From NCBI GenBank assembly GCA_007121025.1, contig SKMO01000012.1, forward strand, positions 1 through 32,222: a stretch of 32,222 nt of DNA, written 5' to 3'. Shown one piece after another: positions 1 through 6,575 of the stretch (within the stretch, counting starts at the first letter, position 1; each line of letters opens with the position of its first letter). The notes below the pieces were generated by a model that worked only from the letters and a program-made list of their open reading frames with translations, was not told where the DNA came from and did no database searches. This DNA comes from Bacillota bacterium (GTDB taxonomy: Bacteria; Bacillota; TC1; UBA5767). A program made the translations under genes and the position numbers.

Positions 1-51
1 TTCCAGGAGGTGGGAGGGTGGGGATGGCCCGGCTCCTTTCAGAAACGGCGA

Positions 52-80
52 TTGACAGTGCTGAACCGATGGTGTATCAT
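52..80 (+). promoter_or_regulatory. sigma-A-type promoter of the dehydrogenase-like gene
   Basis: There is a perfect -35 hexamer TTGACA at 52-57, a 17-bp spacer, and a near-consensus -10 TATCAT at 75-80. The predicted start is near 87, which leaves a leader of about 220 nt before the gene at 310. A palindrome begins only a few bases downstream of the predicted start, so repression by a bound protein is plausible. The promoter is inferred from sequence only. Confidence 0.7.
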
Positions 81-90
81 CTTGCTAGTG

Positions 91-114
91 ATTATAATGT
101 TATATCATTATAAT
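91..114. promoter_or_regulatory. 24-bp perfect inverted repeat, candidate operator
   Basis: ATTATAATG at 91-99 is the exact reverse complement of CATTATAAT at 106-114, with a 6-nt spacer. It is AT-rich in an otherwise GC-rich window and spans roughly +5 to +28 of the promoter at 52-80. Each arm also contains a TATAAT, so secondary -10 elements are possible. The half-site spacing does not fit the usual PerR or Fur 7-1-7 box. The binding protein is unknown. Confidence 0.6.
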
Positions 115-309
115 GCAACTGGGGCATATCATCGTTTTCCATGAAGGAGTTGAGAAAACGCTACGATATGACGGCGGTCGCAAAGGAGAAAATGGAAGAT
201 TGGTGTTGTTGCAAACTGGATTCAAGAAAAGGATTGGCAAGGAACTGCATTTTAAGCAGTCGGGTAACTGATGCATGTGATCTGGGTTTGAAAGGAAATG
301 GTGCAGAGA

Positions 310-1272
310 ATGGCAAAAATTTTGATTTCAGATGGTTCAGAACTGAAAGTGACGATTCAATGGGAATCCCTGGACAAGTTGCTGATGGAAAAATTGCAAC
401 AACTGGGTCACGAGGTTGTAGTGGAACATTATGAACCGGAAGTACTCAAAGACCAGATCAAAGATTTTGATGCGATCATTATCGGCAACACCACAATCAT
501 GGATGCCGAAATGATTGATGCTGCCGCAGAAACCGGGAAATTGAAACTGATCATAAAGGCCGGGATCAGTTTGGACAACGTGGATTTGGCCTATGCCCAA
601 AGCAAGGGAATGATCGTCAAGAACACCCCGGAATGCAGCCGCAATGCCATTGCAGAACTGATTATCGGGCACATGGTTTCCGTTTCCCGGTTTCTGTTCG
701 ATGCATTTATTACCATGAAAAGAAACCAATGGGAACAGTCCTCTTACACCGGGATTGAGCTGACGAACAGAACGTTGGGTCTGGTGGGGTTTGATGAAAC
801 CGCAAGGATTCTGGCCCGGAAAGCAGCGGCGCTTGGTTTGACAGTGCAGTATTATGATGAGAAGGGGCCCGCCGAAGGTTATGAGGACTATCAGTATATG
901 AGTTTTGAGGATGTCCTGAAAAGTTCGACGTTTCTTTCCCTCCATGTCCCCTATGATCCCCAAAAAGGGTATTTGTTCACCGAAAAAGAACTGATGTCCA
1001 TGGAAAAAGGGGGGAACCTGATCAACACGTCCGATGGCAGACTGGTGGACGAACAGGCCCTCATAAAGGCCTTGGGGCCATCCATGGCAGAACTTCATCT
1101 CTTTGGGGCCTGTCTGGATGTGTACGAGCAGGAACCGACCACAAACCGGGAATTGCTGGCCCATGATCGCGTTTCGCTGACGCCTCATATTGGACACGAA
1201 ACCTATGAGTCCAACACCCAGCGGATTGAGGAAGTGGTAGAGATTATCAAGACACAATGGGTCGGCGCATAA
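310..1272 (+). CDS. D-2-hydroxyacid dehydrogenase family protein with an altered active site
   Basis: This 320-residue protein has the full length and architecture of the NAD-dependent D-isomer-specific 2-hydroxyacid dehydrogenases (the SerA/LdhA/PGDH fold). The substrate-binding stretch KAGISLDNVD is at about 83-92, and NAIAEL at 112-117 matches the conserved AVAEL segment. The catalytic Glu (CLDVYEQEP, E273) and His (TPHIG, H293) are present. Two hallmarks are not. The Rossmann GxGxxG is GFDETA at 160-165, and the usual NxxRG catalytic Arg is Asp (NTSDG, D242). It may therefore be a non-classical enzyme, a binding protein or a degenerating paralogue. An in-frame ATG at 298 exists, but the AGGA at 293-296 sits almost against it; ATG 310 gives the family-typical MAKILISDG start. 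The gene stands alone between its own promoter and terminator. Confidence 0.85.
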   Translation: MAKILISDGSELKVTIQWESLDKLLMEKLQQLGHEVVVEHYEPEVLKDQIKDFDAIIIGNTTIMDAEMIDAAAETGKLKLIIKAGISLDNVDLAYAQSKGMIVKNTPECSRNAIAELIIGHMVSVSRFLFDAFITMKRNQWEQSSYTGIELTNRTLGLVGFDETARILARKAAALGLTVQYYDEKGPAEGYEDYQYMSFEDVLKSSTFLSLHVPYDPQKGYLFTEKELMSMEKGGNLINTSDGRLVDEQALIKALGPSMAELHLFGACLDVYEQEPTTNRELLAHDRVSLTPHIGHETYESNTQRIEEVVEIIKTQWVGA

Positions 1273-1298
1273 TTAGAGTGGTTTTGGAGAAAAGGAAT

Positions 1299-1340
1299 CT
1301 GAACACTGGCGCATCAGCCGCCGGTGTTCGGATTTTTCTT
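1299..1340 (+). terminator. intrinsic terminator after the dehydrogenase-like gene
   Basis: A 13-bp stem with two G-U pairs (arms 1299-1311 and 1319-1331) is followed by ATTTTTCTT. It lies about 27 nt after the stop codon at 1272. Confidence 0.85.
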
Positions 1341-1592
1341 TGCTTGCTGGAGGCATTGACAGGGGTTCCACAGCCTGTTCACAGAGGAAGGGCACCAGTT
1401 GTCCCGCTGGAGAACCAAGCAGGAAGACTAGCCCTCTGCAATCAGCGCATCTTCATCGCGACCAACTTCACCGCTCTGGGCGCTTCATGCAAAATTCGCA
1501 CGCGGATCATGGAAACCATCAAAAAGACAAGGAAAAAAATGGTAGAATGGGTATCACAGAGCAGACCGTTTCACCAACAGAGAGGAGTCCTT
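1341..1592. other. intergenic stretch with no recognisable gene
   Basis: Together with the terminator before it, this forms a 320-nt gap. An open frame extends back from the 1593 gene to 1257, but it has no ribosome site and crosses the terminator hairpin. TTGACA occurs at 1356-1361 without a matching -10. TAGAAT at 1543-1548 could be a -10 for the downstream gene but lacks a good -35. I see no RNA gene. Confidence 0.4.
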
Positions 1593-1826
1593 ATGGAAAA
1601 AACAAATGCAATGAAAGAAGAAGCCCGGGCGGATATTACCCGGTTCATTGAAGAGAGAGTGAAAGCCGGCAGGATTGCAGGGTCATACCCGGTTGGAAGG
1701 GGTGACGGACTCAATGAACGGGAGATGATCGGCGAGATTCAAAAGAACCCGTTTGTGCAGACGGTCAAGCCCGATCTGGATGAGATGACAGGGAACCTTA
1801 AACACATCGTGTTTTTCTTGAAATAG
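1593..1826 (+). CDS. small protein of unknown function (77 aa)
   Basis: The ATG at 1593 is preceded by AGGAG at 1583-1587 with 5-nt spacing, so translation is well supported. The protein is charged, probably soluble and mostly helical. A Glu/Arg/Lys-rich N-terminal half (EEARADITRFIEERVKAGR) is followed by a Gly/Arg turn (GSYPVGRGDG) and a hydrophobic C-terminus ending HIVFFLK. I see no signal peptide, cysteine or known domain. The open frame extends upstream to 1257, but the ribosome site and lack of other signals favour the short form. The next gene has its own promoter, so this is probably monocistronic. No function can be assigned. Confidence 0.6.
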   Translation: MEKTNAMKEEARADITRFIEERVKAGRIAGSYPVGRGDGLNEREMIGEIQKNPFVQTVKPDLDEMTGNLKHIVFFLK

Positions 1827-1857
1827 TGTTTCAGGGCGTGAGGATTGCAGGACCCAC

Positions 1858-1871
1858 TGAACCGGCGTTTG
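1858..1871. promoter_or_regulatory. possible degenerate SOS (LexA) box
   Basis: TGAACCGGCGTTTG has the GAAC-N4-GTT core of the Bacillota LexA box (CGAACRNRYGTTYC) but mismatches the 14-base consensus at three positions. It abuts the -35 element of the promoter of an SRAP gene, a family often linked to SOS genes. The context is suggestive and the match is weak. Confidence 0.3.
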
Positions 1872-1900
1872 TTGACCCCGGTGTTGCCTGAGAGTATTAT
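1872..1900 (+). promoter_or_regulatory. sigma-A-type promoter of the SRAP gene
   Basis: TTGACC at 1872-1877, a 17-bp spacer and TATTAT at 1895-1900 each match consensus at five of six positions. The predicted start near 1907 gives a leader of about 66 nt before the ATG at 1973. Confidence 0.7.
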
Positions 1901-1972
1901 TGCACAACTGCGGTTTGCAGATGGTGGCACCGGTTGAGGCCATAGCGAGAAACAAGACTGGGAGTGAAGACC

Positions 1973-2557
1973 ATGTGCGGGCGATTTCAACTGCTGACCA
2001 CGCAGGAACTCGAAGAGGTCAAATGGATTCTGGACAATCTGGACAGAGAGCAGGCACAGAAGATCATGACGGGGGAGATTTACCCCACCAACGTGGTGCC
2101 GGTGCTCATGGTCCGGGATGGCAGGATCCGTCCTTGGGCCATGACCTGGGGATTTCCGCATTTCAAGGGCAGCGGTGTGATCATCAACGCCCGTTCAGAG
2201 TCGGCGTCAGAAAAACCGCTGTTTGCGGGTAGTGTCAGGCAGTCCCGGTGTGTCATTCCGGGGACCGGTTTCTTTGAGTGGAAGAAAACCGGTGGCCAGA
2301 CCAAAGAAAAAATTCTGTTTCGCCTCCCGGATGAGCCTGTGCTGTACATGGCCGGACTGTACCGCAATGACGGGGATGAGAGCCGGTTTGTGATTCTCAC
2401 CACGGCCGCCAACACATCGGTGGCCGGGGTTCACGACCGCATGCCGTTGATTCTTCGAAAGCCTGAGATCCGCAGGTGGATGGAAGATGAACCGTCTGCC
2501 CGGAAATTGCTTGCGCACCATCCGCAAAGGCCGGCATTAACGGCAGAGGCGGTCTGA
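1973..2557 (+). CDS. SRAP domain protein (YedK/HMCES family)
   Basis: This 194-residue protein is an SOS-response-associated (SRAP) protein. The family crosslinks to abasic sites in single-stranded DNA through the N-terminal cysteine, shielding them from strand cleavage during replication. The hallmarks are all visible: MCGRF at the N-terminus (Cys2 is the nucleophile after Met removal), NARSE at 72-76, GFFEW with Glu102, and GVHDRMP with His154. A GTG at 1964 would add three residues, but that would block Cys2, so ATG 1973 is the start. GGAGTGA at 1961-1967 lies 5 nt upstream. Length is within the family norm (about 190-230). It has its own promoter with a possible SOS box. A stem at 2582-2594 after the gene lacks a T-tract, so no terminator is evident. 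Confidence 0.95.
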   Translation: MCGRFQLLTTQELEEVKWILDNLDREQAQKIMTGEIYPTNVVPVLMVRDGRIRPWAMTWGFPHFKGSGVIINARSESASEKPLFAGSVRQSRCVIPGTGFFEWKKTGGQTKEKILFRLPDEPVLYMAGLYRNDGDESRFVILTTAANTSVAGVHDRMPLILRKPEIRRWMEDEPSARKLLAHHPQRPALTAEAV

Positions 2558-2793
2558 TCAGAAAAGGGTCTTAAGAACAGGGGACCTTGTCCCTACTCAG
2601 AGGTGACAGTCTGTGATCGGTCAAACACCAAGGACATCAATGAGCACGCTGAGCTGAACAGGGCGGGGGACCGGCTTGAGGCGAACGGAACAAGAGTTGA
2701 TGGAACGGTTGAGAAGGACGGTTGTCGTTCAAAGGATCTGCGTGCCAGGACCAGAGGTGGCCGAATTATCTGTGTTGTTTGGCCTATCGCATC

Positions 2794-2800
2794 GAGGAGG
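2794..2800 (+). promoter_or_regulatory. ribosome binding site deciding a TTG start (fbp)
   Basis: GAGGAGG lies 8 nt before TTG 2809. Neither the first in-frame codon of the open frame (2722) nor ATG 2824 has a comparable site at proper spacing, so TTG is favoured. Confidence 0.65.
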
Positions 2801-2808
2801 TGTTTCGT

Positions 2809-4770
2809 TTGGATCAGCACTACATGAGACTCTTGGCCCGGGAATACCCCACCCGGGAGGCAGCGGCCGCCGAGGCCATCCGGTTGGGGGGGATTTTGCG
2901 GCTGCCCAAGGAGACCGAGTATTTTTTCAGTGATCTGCACGGGGAGTTTGAGGCGTTTTCCCATCTGCTGCGTTCGGCGTCCGGGTACATCCGGCTGAAA
3001 CTTGATGAGTTGTTTGGCAGCACGCTGACCGAAAAGGAACTGGACTGGCTGTGCAATCTGATCTATTATCCTGAAACGGAGAGCCACCGGTTCAGGCATG
3101 AGGCCGGGGGAGATCTGACAGTCTACCGGACGGTGGTCGACCAACTGATTGCCCTGATCAACGCCATTTCGGCCAAGTACACCCGGTCCTATATGCGCAA
3201 AAAGCTGCCTCCCGACTGGGCGGGCATGATCGATGAGCTTCTGCATGGCAATGAGGAGTACAAATCGGGCGCCATTCAGGAGACCGTCCGGGGAATCTAC
3301 CAAAGCGACATGATGCCCGAATTTCTCCAGAGCCTGGCCCTGACCATACAGCGGCTGGCCATCGACCGGATTCATATTTTGGGAGATGTTTACGACCGGG
3401 GGCCCCGGCCCGATAAGATCATGGACGCTCTGATGGGGTTCCAGGAAGTGGACTTTCAGTGGGGGAACCACGACATTCTCTGGATGGGAGCGGCCGCCGG
3501 AAGCCGGCCCTGTATGGCCAACGTGGTGCGCCAGGGGGTTAAATACAACAACTTCGATGTGCTGGAGGGCGGCTATAACATCAACCTCAGGCCACTGGCC
3601 GTCTTTGCCCAGACCGTTTACGGGGACGACCCCTGCACCCATTTCTGGCCCAAAAAACTCTACCGGAACCGCTACAATCCGGTGGACGCCGAACTGGCGG
3701 CCAAAATGCACAAGGCCATTTCGGTGATCGGGTTCAAACTGGAAGGGCAGCTCATGAACCGACACCCGGAATACGGGATGGCAGACCGGCGCCTCTGGGA
3801 ACAGGTGGACTGGACGCGCCGCAGCCTGACTCTGGACGGGAACGAAGTCTTTCTGCGGGACAGCTTCTTTCCCACGGTCGACCCAGCCGATCCCCTGGCC
3901 CTGACGGACGAAGAGGGCCAACTGGTGGAAACGATCATCACGTCGTTTCGCCATTCCCAGAGGCTGAAGAACCACGTCCGGTTTCTCCACACCCATGGAT
4001 CCATGTACCGGGTGTACAACGGCAATCTGTTGTATCATGGATGTGTTCCCCTGAATCCTGACGGGACCTTTGCCGCCATGGAGGTAGAGGGACAGACGGT
4101 GTCCGGCCAGGCGCTTCTGGACGCCATGGAAACTGTGGTCCGCCGGGCCCACTGGGCCCCGGCCCACACCCCGGAACAGTACAAGGCCCGGGACTTTCTG
4201 TGGTATCTGTGGTGTGGACAGCATTCCCCCCTGTACGGGAAAGACCGGATCACCACCTTTGAGCGTACGTTTCTGGAGGACAAACAGACCCACAAGGAGC
4301 AGATGAATCCCTACTACGGTTTTCTGGACGACCGGGATGTGATCCGTCAGATCCTGGGTTCCTTCGGACTGGATCCGGAGCAGGCCCACATTATTAATGG
4401 TCATGTGCCGGTCAGCGTCCGAAAGGGACAAAGCCCCGTCCGTGGAGAAGGCCAGCTGTTCCTGATTGACGGAGGGATCTCCAAAGCCTACCAGGAGACC
4501 ACGGGAATCGGGGGCTACACGCTGATCTACAATTCCCGGTACCTGGCCCTGGCTGAACACGATCCGTTTGTCCGGGACACGGCGGACCGACCGGTGGATC
4601 TGACTCCCCGGACCACGATTGTTCACCGGATGAAGAAGCGGGTGACCGTCGGGGACACCGACGATGCCCGGGAAATCCTCCGTGAGAAACAGGCTTTGGA
4701 AGAACTGGCCGAAGCCTACCGGACCGGTGGCTTGCGGGAGTTGAGCTATCCGGCCCGGGGACGGCGGTAG
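2809..4770 (+). CDS. fbp: fructose-1,6-bisphosphatase, class III
   Basis: It hydrolyses fructose-1,6-bisphosphate to fructose-6-phosphate in gluconeogenesis; class III is the calcineurin-like metallophosphatase form typical of Bacillota. From the TTG start the protein has 653 residues, within the family's usual 640-670. The metal-site motifs occur in order: SDLHGE (D42, H44), GDVYDRG (192-198), GNHD (219-222) and GHVPV (531-535). The N-terminal segment from LLAREYPT through LPKETEYFFSDLHGE aligns closely with characterised Fbp proteins. The frame stays open back to 2722, but the added residues are Cys/Trp-rich and unlike the family, and the best ribosome site serves TTG 2809. The 250 nt upstream hold only a weak candidate promoter (TTGAGA at 2709). 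A terminator follows, so the gene is probably monocistronic. Its product would feed the sucrose-forming genes near the window end. Confidence 0.95.
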   Translation: MDQHYMRLLAREYPTREAAAAEAIRLGGILRLPKETEYFFSDLHGEFEAFSHLLRSASGYIRLKLDELFGSTLTEKELDWLCNLIYYPETESHRFRHEAGGDLTVYRTVVDQLIALINAISAKYTRSYMRKKLPPDWAGMIDELLHGNEEYKSGAIQETVRGIYQSDMMPEFLQSLALTIQRLAIDRIHILGDVYDRGPRPDKIMDALMGFQEVDFQWGNHDILWMGAAAGSRPCMANVVRQGVKYNNFDVLEGGYNINLRPLAVFAQTVYGDDPCTHFWPKKLYRNRYNPVDAELAAKMHKAISVIGFKLEGQLMNRHPEYGMADRRLWEQVDWTRRSLTLDGNEVFLRDSFFPTVDPADPLALTDEEGQLVETIITSFRHSQRLKNHVRFLHTHGSMYRVYNGNLLYHGCVPLNPDGTFAAMEVEGQTVSGQALLDAMETVVRRAHWAPAHTPEQYKARDFLWYLWCGQHSPLYGKDRITTFERTFLEDKQTHKEQMNPYYGFLDDRDVIRQILGSFGLDPEQAHIINGHVPVSVRKGQSPVRGEGQLFLIDGGISKAYQETTGIGGYTLIYNSRYLALAEHDPFVRDTADRPVDLTPRTTIVHRMKKRVTVGDTDDAREILREKQALEELAEAYRTGGLRELSYPARGRR

Positions 4771-4828
4771 GCCGGACCGGGCGGTTTGCCTTCCCTCATT
4801 GGATCTTCTTTAACTCATTTTTGAATTG

Positions 4829-4866
4829 AACGCCTCTGTTTGCTTGGCAGAGGCGTTTGTTTTGTG
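4829..4866 (+). terminator. intrinsic terminator after fbp
   Basis: A perfect 10-bp stem (AACGCCTCTG at 4829-4838, CAGAGGCGTT at 4848-4857) with a 9-nt loop is followed by the T-rich TGTTTTGTG. It lies about 60 nt past the fbp stop. Confidence 0.9.
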
Positions 4867-4872
4867 TAAGAT
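4844..4872 (+). promoter_or_regulatory. candidate promoter of the lipoprotein operon
   Basis: TTGGCA at 4844-4849, a 17-bp spacer and TAAGAT at 4867-4872 form a plausible sigma-A promoter embedded in the fbp terminator. Just downstream, ATTGTT at 4889-4894 and AACAAT at 4898-4903 form a small inverted repeat that could be an operator. The -10 is only a partial match. Confidence 0.45.
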
Positions 4873-4957
4873 GAGAGAAATGCAATGCATTGTTTTCAAC
4901 AATCCTTTTCCGGCCTGGACAGAATAGCGGGAAAGGACCAAAGGGAGGTCCGATCAG

Positions 4958-5527
4958 GTGGCGGAAGGAAGATGCTGCAGAAGAAACGCAAGGAGGATGA
5001 GGGTCCTGCTGGTCGGCCTGCTGGCTGGTCTGCTGGTGTGTCCATTGACCGGCTGCAATAATCCATCGGGAGACGAACCGGTCGGATTGGACGGTTTTTC
5101 CGGCACGACAGACGGGATCTACATTGAGGTGACAGAGGGACAGTTGGCTGAGATGATGGCCTACCGGCTGGAAACAGGGGACGTCTATCTGGCCAACGTT
5201 CAATTCTTGGATGAATTCGGTCCGGCCAATGAAGGGAACGTGACTCTGCGGGAAGGGGTATTGACCTTTTCCATGATCCGGGCCACCGGATCGGTTACCG
5301 GGGCAGTGGACGGCCCGCAGGTGATCTTCCGGGTGGATCTGGCCTCCCGCACAGTCCTGGACACCCTGTTTGAGCCTGCTCCCGATTATGAGGCATTGGG
5401 ACTTGATGCATTTGCCGCCGACAGCCGGCGGGTCATCACACTGGAGGACAGCCGGATCCTGGAGATCGCCGATTTGTTCGCGGTGATCCTGGAACGCTTT
5501 GACGAACTGGCCCGGGAACTGGCCTGA
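4958..5527 (+). CDS. lipoprotein of unknown function
   Basis: This 189-residue protein has a lipoprotein signal: an Arg-rich N-region (residues 5-15), a hydrophobic core VLLVGLLAGLLV (16-27) and a lipobox LTGC with Cys33 as the lipidated residue. The mature protein should sit on the outer face of the membrane. The rest is acidic and looks beta-rich, with a helical C-terminus (LEIADLFAVILERFDELARELA, about 168-189). I do not recognise the domain. The GTG at 4958 is served by AGGGAGG at 4942-4948. The ATG at 4997 has its AGGAGG directly abutting it, which is unfavourable. The next gene starts 52 nt later and encodes a membrane protein, so the two probably form an operon and may act together at the envelope. 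Confidence 0.75.
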   Translation: MAEGRCCRRNARRMRVLLVGLLAGLLVCPLTGCNNPSGDEPVGLDGFSGTTDGIYIEVTEGQLAEMMAYRLETGDVYLANVQFLDEFGPANEGNVTLREGVLTFSMIRATGSVTGAVDGPQVIFRVDLASRTVLDTLFEPAPDYEALGLDAFAADSRRVITLEDSRILEIADLFAVILERFDELARELA

Positions 5528-5579
5528 GGAGAGGGCCGCCAGGCGGCCGAGATGAACGAACCCCAGAGAGGAGACAACC

Positions 5580-6452
5580 ATGGGGAGGACAACAGTACGA
5601 AAAATGTTCAGGGGTCTGGCGGGGGTCCTGGTGGTTAGGTATCTGGTCGTCCCGTTTCTGGGCCCTGTCCTGACGCCGGACCCGGGACACTACGTCCTGA
5701 CCGGGGCTGGTCTGGCCCTGCTGGTGATGCTGGCCTGGAAGAGACCCCGGGAGGAGGCAAACGCCCTGTTTCTGGCCCGGTGGGAGAGAATCCGTTCCCG
5801 GGGGACCGGTCTTGCTCTGGCCCGGGAAACCGGCCTGAGCGTCCTTCGGCTGCTGCTGGTGACCGGATTTCTGGTGCTGGCCACGGAAGGGGGAATGCCC
5901 CTGCAGGACACCCCGCCGGACATCCGGCGGCAAATCCTGATGGAACGGCTGGTCTGGCTTCTGTTTCTGGGGTGCATTGGCGGGTTGGCCCTGTGGAACG
6001 GGCAGGAACGACGGTTTCAGAAACTGACCGGTGGACATGGGAATGATGACGGAAAGCCCGGCGGTTCGTCCGGTGGCCGGAACGGGTTATGGCGGGGGAA
6101 ATACCGGCTGTACATTGTGACCGGTCTGTTGATTGCGGCTCTGCTGTCCTCTGCCGGACTGTTGTGGTACGCACTGCCGGATGAAGAACACCCGTTCCTG
6201 ATGGGGGAAGCCATCCTCCGGCTGGAATTGTCCCGCTGGCAGGTGGTGGCCCTCCGGGGCATGGAGGGCCAGTATCTCCGGTTTCCGGTGGAATCGGTTG
6301 AACTGCTGATTCACAATCAGAGCAGAGACGGGTGGACGTTCCGGGAACAGCTGGGCAACAGTCTGTTCTTTGACCGCGACGGAGAGGTGAAGGTGGTCAC
6401 CACGCGGATGGTGACCCGGCGGCATCAGCTCATGACGTTTTCTGATCACTGA
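5580..6452 (+). CDS. polytopic membrane protein of unknown function
   Basis: This 290-residue protein has about five hydrophobic segments, near residues 12-31, 37-53, 84-103, 121-139 and 176-199. A Gly-rich linker (about 150-172) precedes the last one. The C-terminal region of about 90 residues after the last segment looks soluble and beta-rich (LRLELSRWQVVALRGMEGQY and following). Which side it faces cannot be fixed, but basic residues before the last segment suggest it lies outside. I do not recognise a family. AGAGAGGAG just upstream of ATG 5580 is a good ribosome site. It follows the lipoprotein gene at 52 nt with no terminator between. The adjacent PucR gene appears to have its own promoter. 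Confidence 0.7.
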   Translation: MGRTTVRKMFRGLAGVLVVRYLVVPFLGPVLTPDPGHYVLTGAGLALLVMLAWKRPREEANALFLARWERIRSRGTGLALARETGLSVLRLLLVTGFLVLATEGGMPLQDTPPDIRRQILMERLVWLLFLGCIGGLALWNGQERRFQKLTGGHGNDDGKPGGSSGGRNGLWRGKYRLYIVTGLLIAALLSSAGLLWYALPDEEHPFLMGEAILRLELSRWQVVALRGMEGQYLRFPVESVELLIHNQSRDGWTFREQLGNSLFFDRDGEVKVVTTRMVTRRHQLMTFSDH

Positions 6453-6477
6453 CCGGGGGATGTTTTGGCATCAGGCC

Positions 6478-6506
6478 TTGACCGGGCTTTTCACCCGTGG
6501 TATGAA
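6478..6506 (+). promoter_or_regulatory. candidate promoter of the PucR-family gene
   Basis: TTGACC at 6478-6483, a 17-bp spacer and TATGAA at 6501-6506. The predicted start is near 6513, giving a leader of about 63 nt before the gene at 6576. The -35 is good and the -10 is moderate. Confidence 0.55.
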
Positions 6507-6575
6507 TTAACGAATGGAAACACCGGACGGCCGCTGCCGGCAAAGGGGCGCTGAACCGGGGAAGGAGCACCGGGC

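Noticed and set aside
91-114. PerR or Fur box
   Set aside because: The arms resemble TTATAAT half-sites, but the spacing (9-6-9) differs from the 7-1-7 arrangement, and the gene behind it is not a typical target.
141-434. 97-residue + frame in the leader of the dehydrogenase-like gene
   Set aside because: It has no ribosome site, overlaps the real gene in another frame and has an implausible composition.
2582-2594. GGGAC-CTT-GTCCC hairpin as a terminator after the SRAP gene
   Set aside because: The stem is only 5 bp and no T-run follows.
2593-4626. 677-residue open frame on the - strand opposite fbp
   Set aside because: It is an antisense shadow of a gene with all class III FBPase motifs; there is no ribosome site or family resemblance.
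5534-5548. GGCCGCC-A-GGCGGCC as a terminator between the lipoprotein and membrane protein genes
   Set aside because: There is no T-tract, the one-base centre allows only a short stem, and the downstream gene has a good ribosome site consistent with co-transcription.
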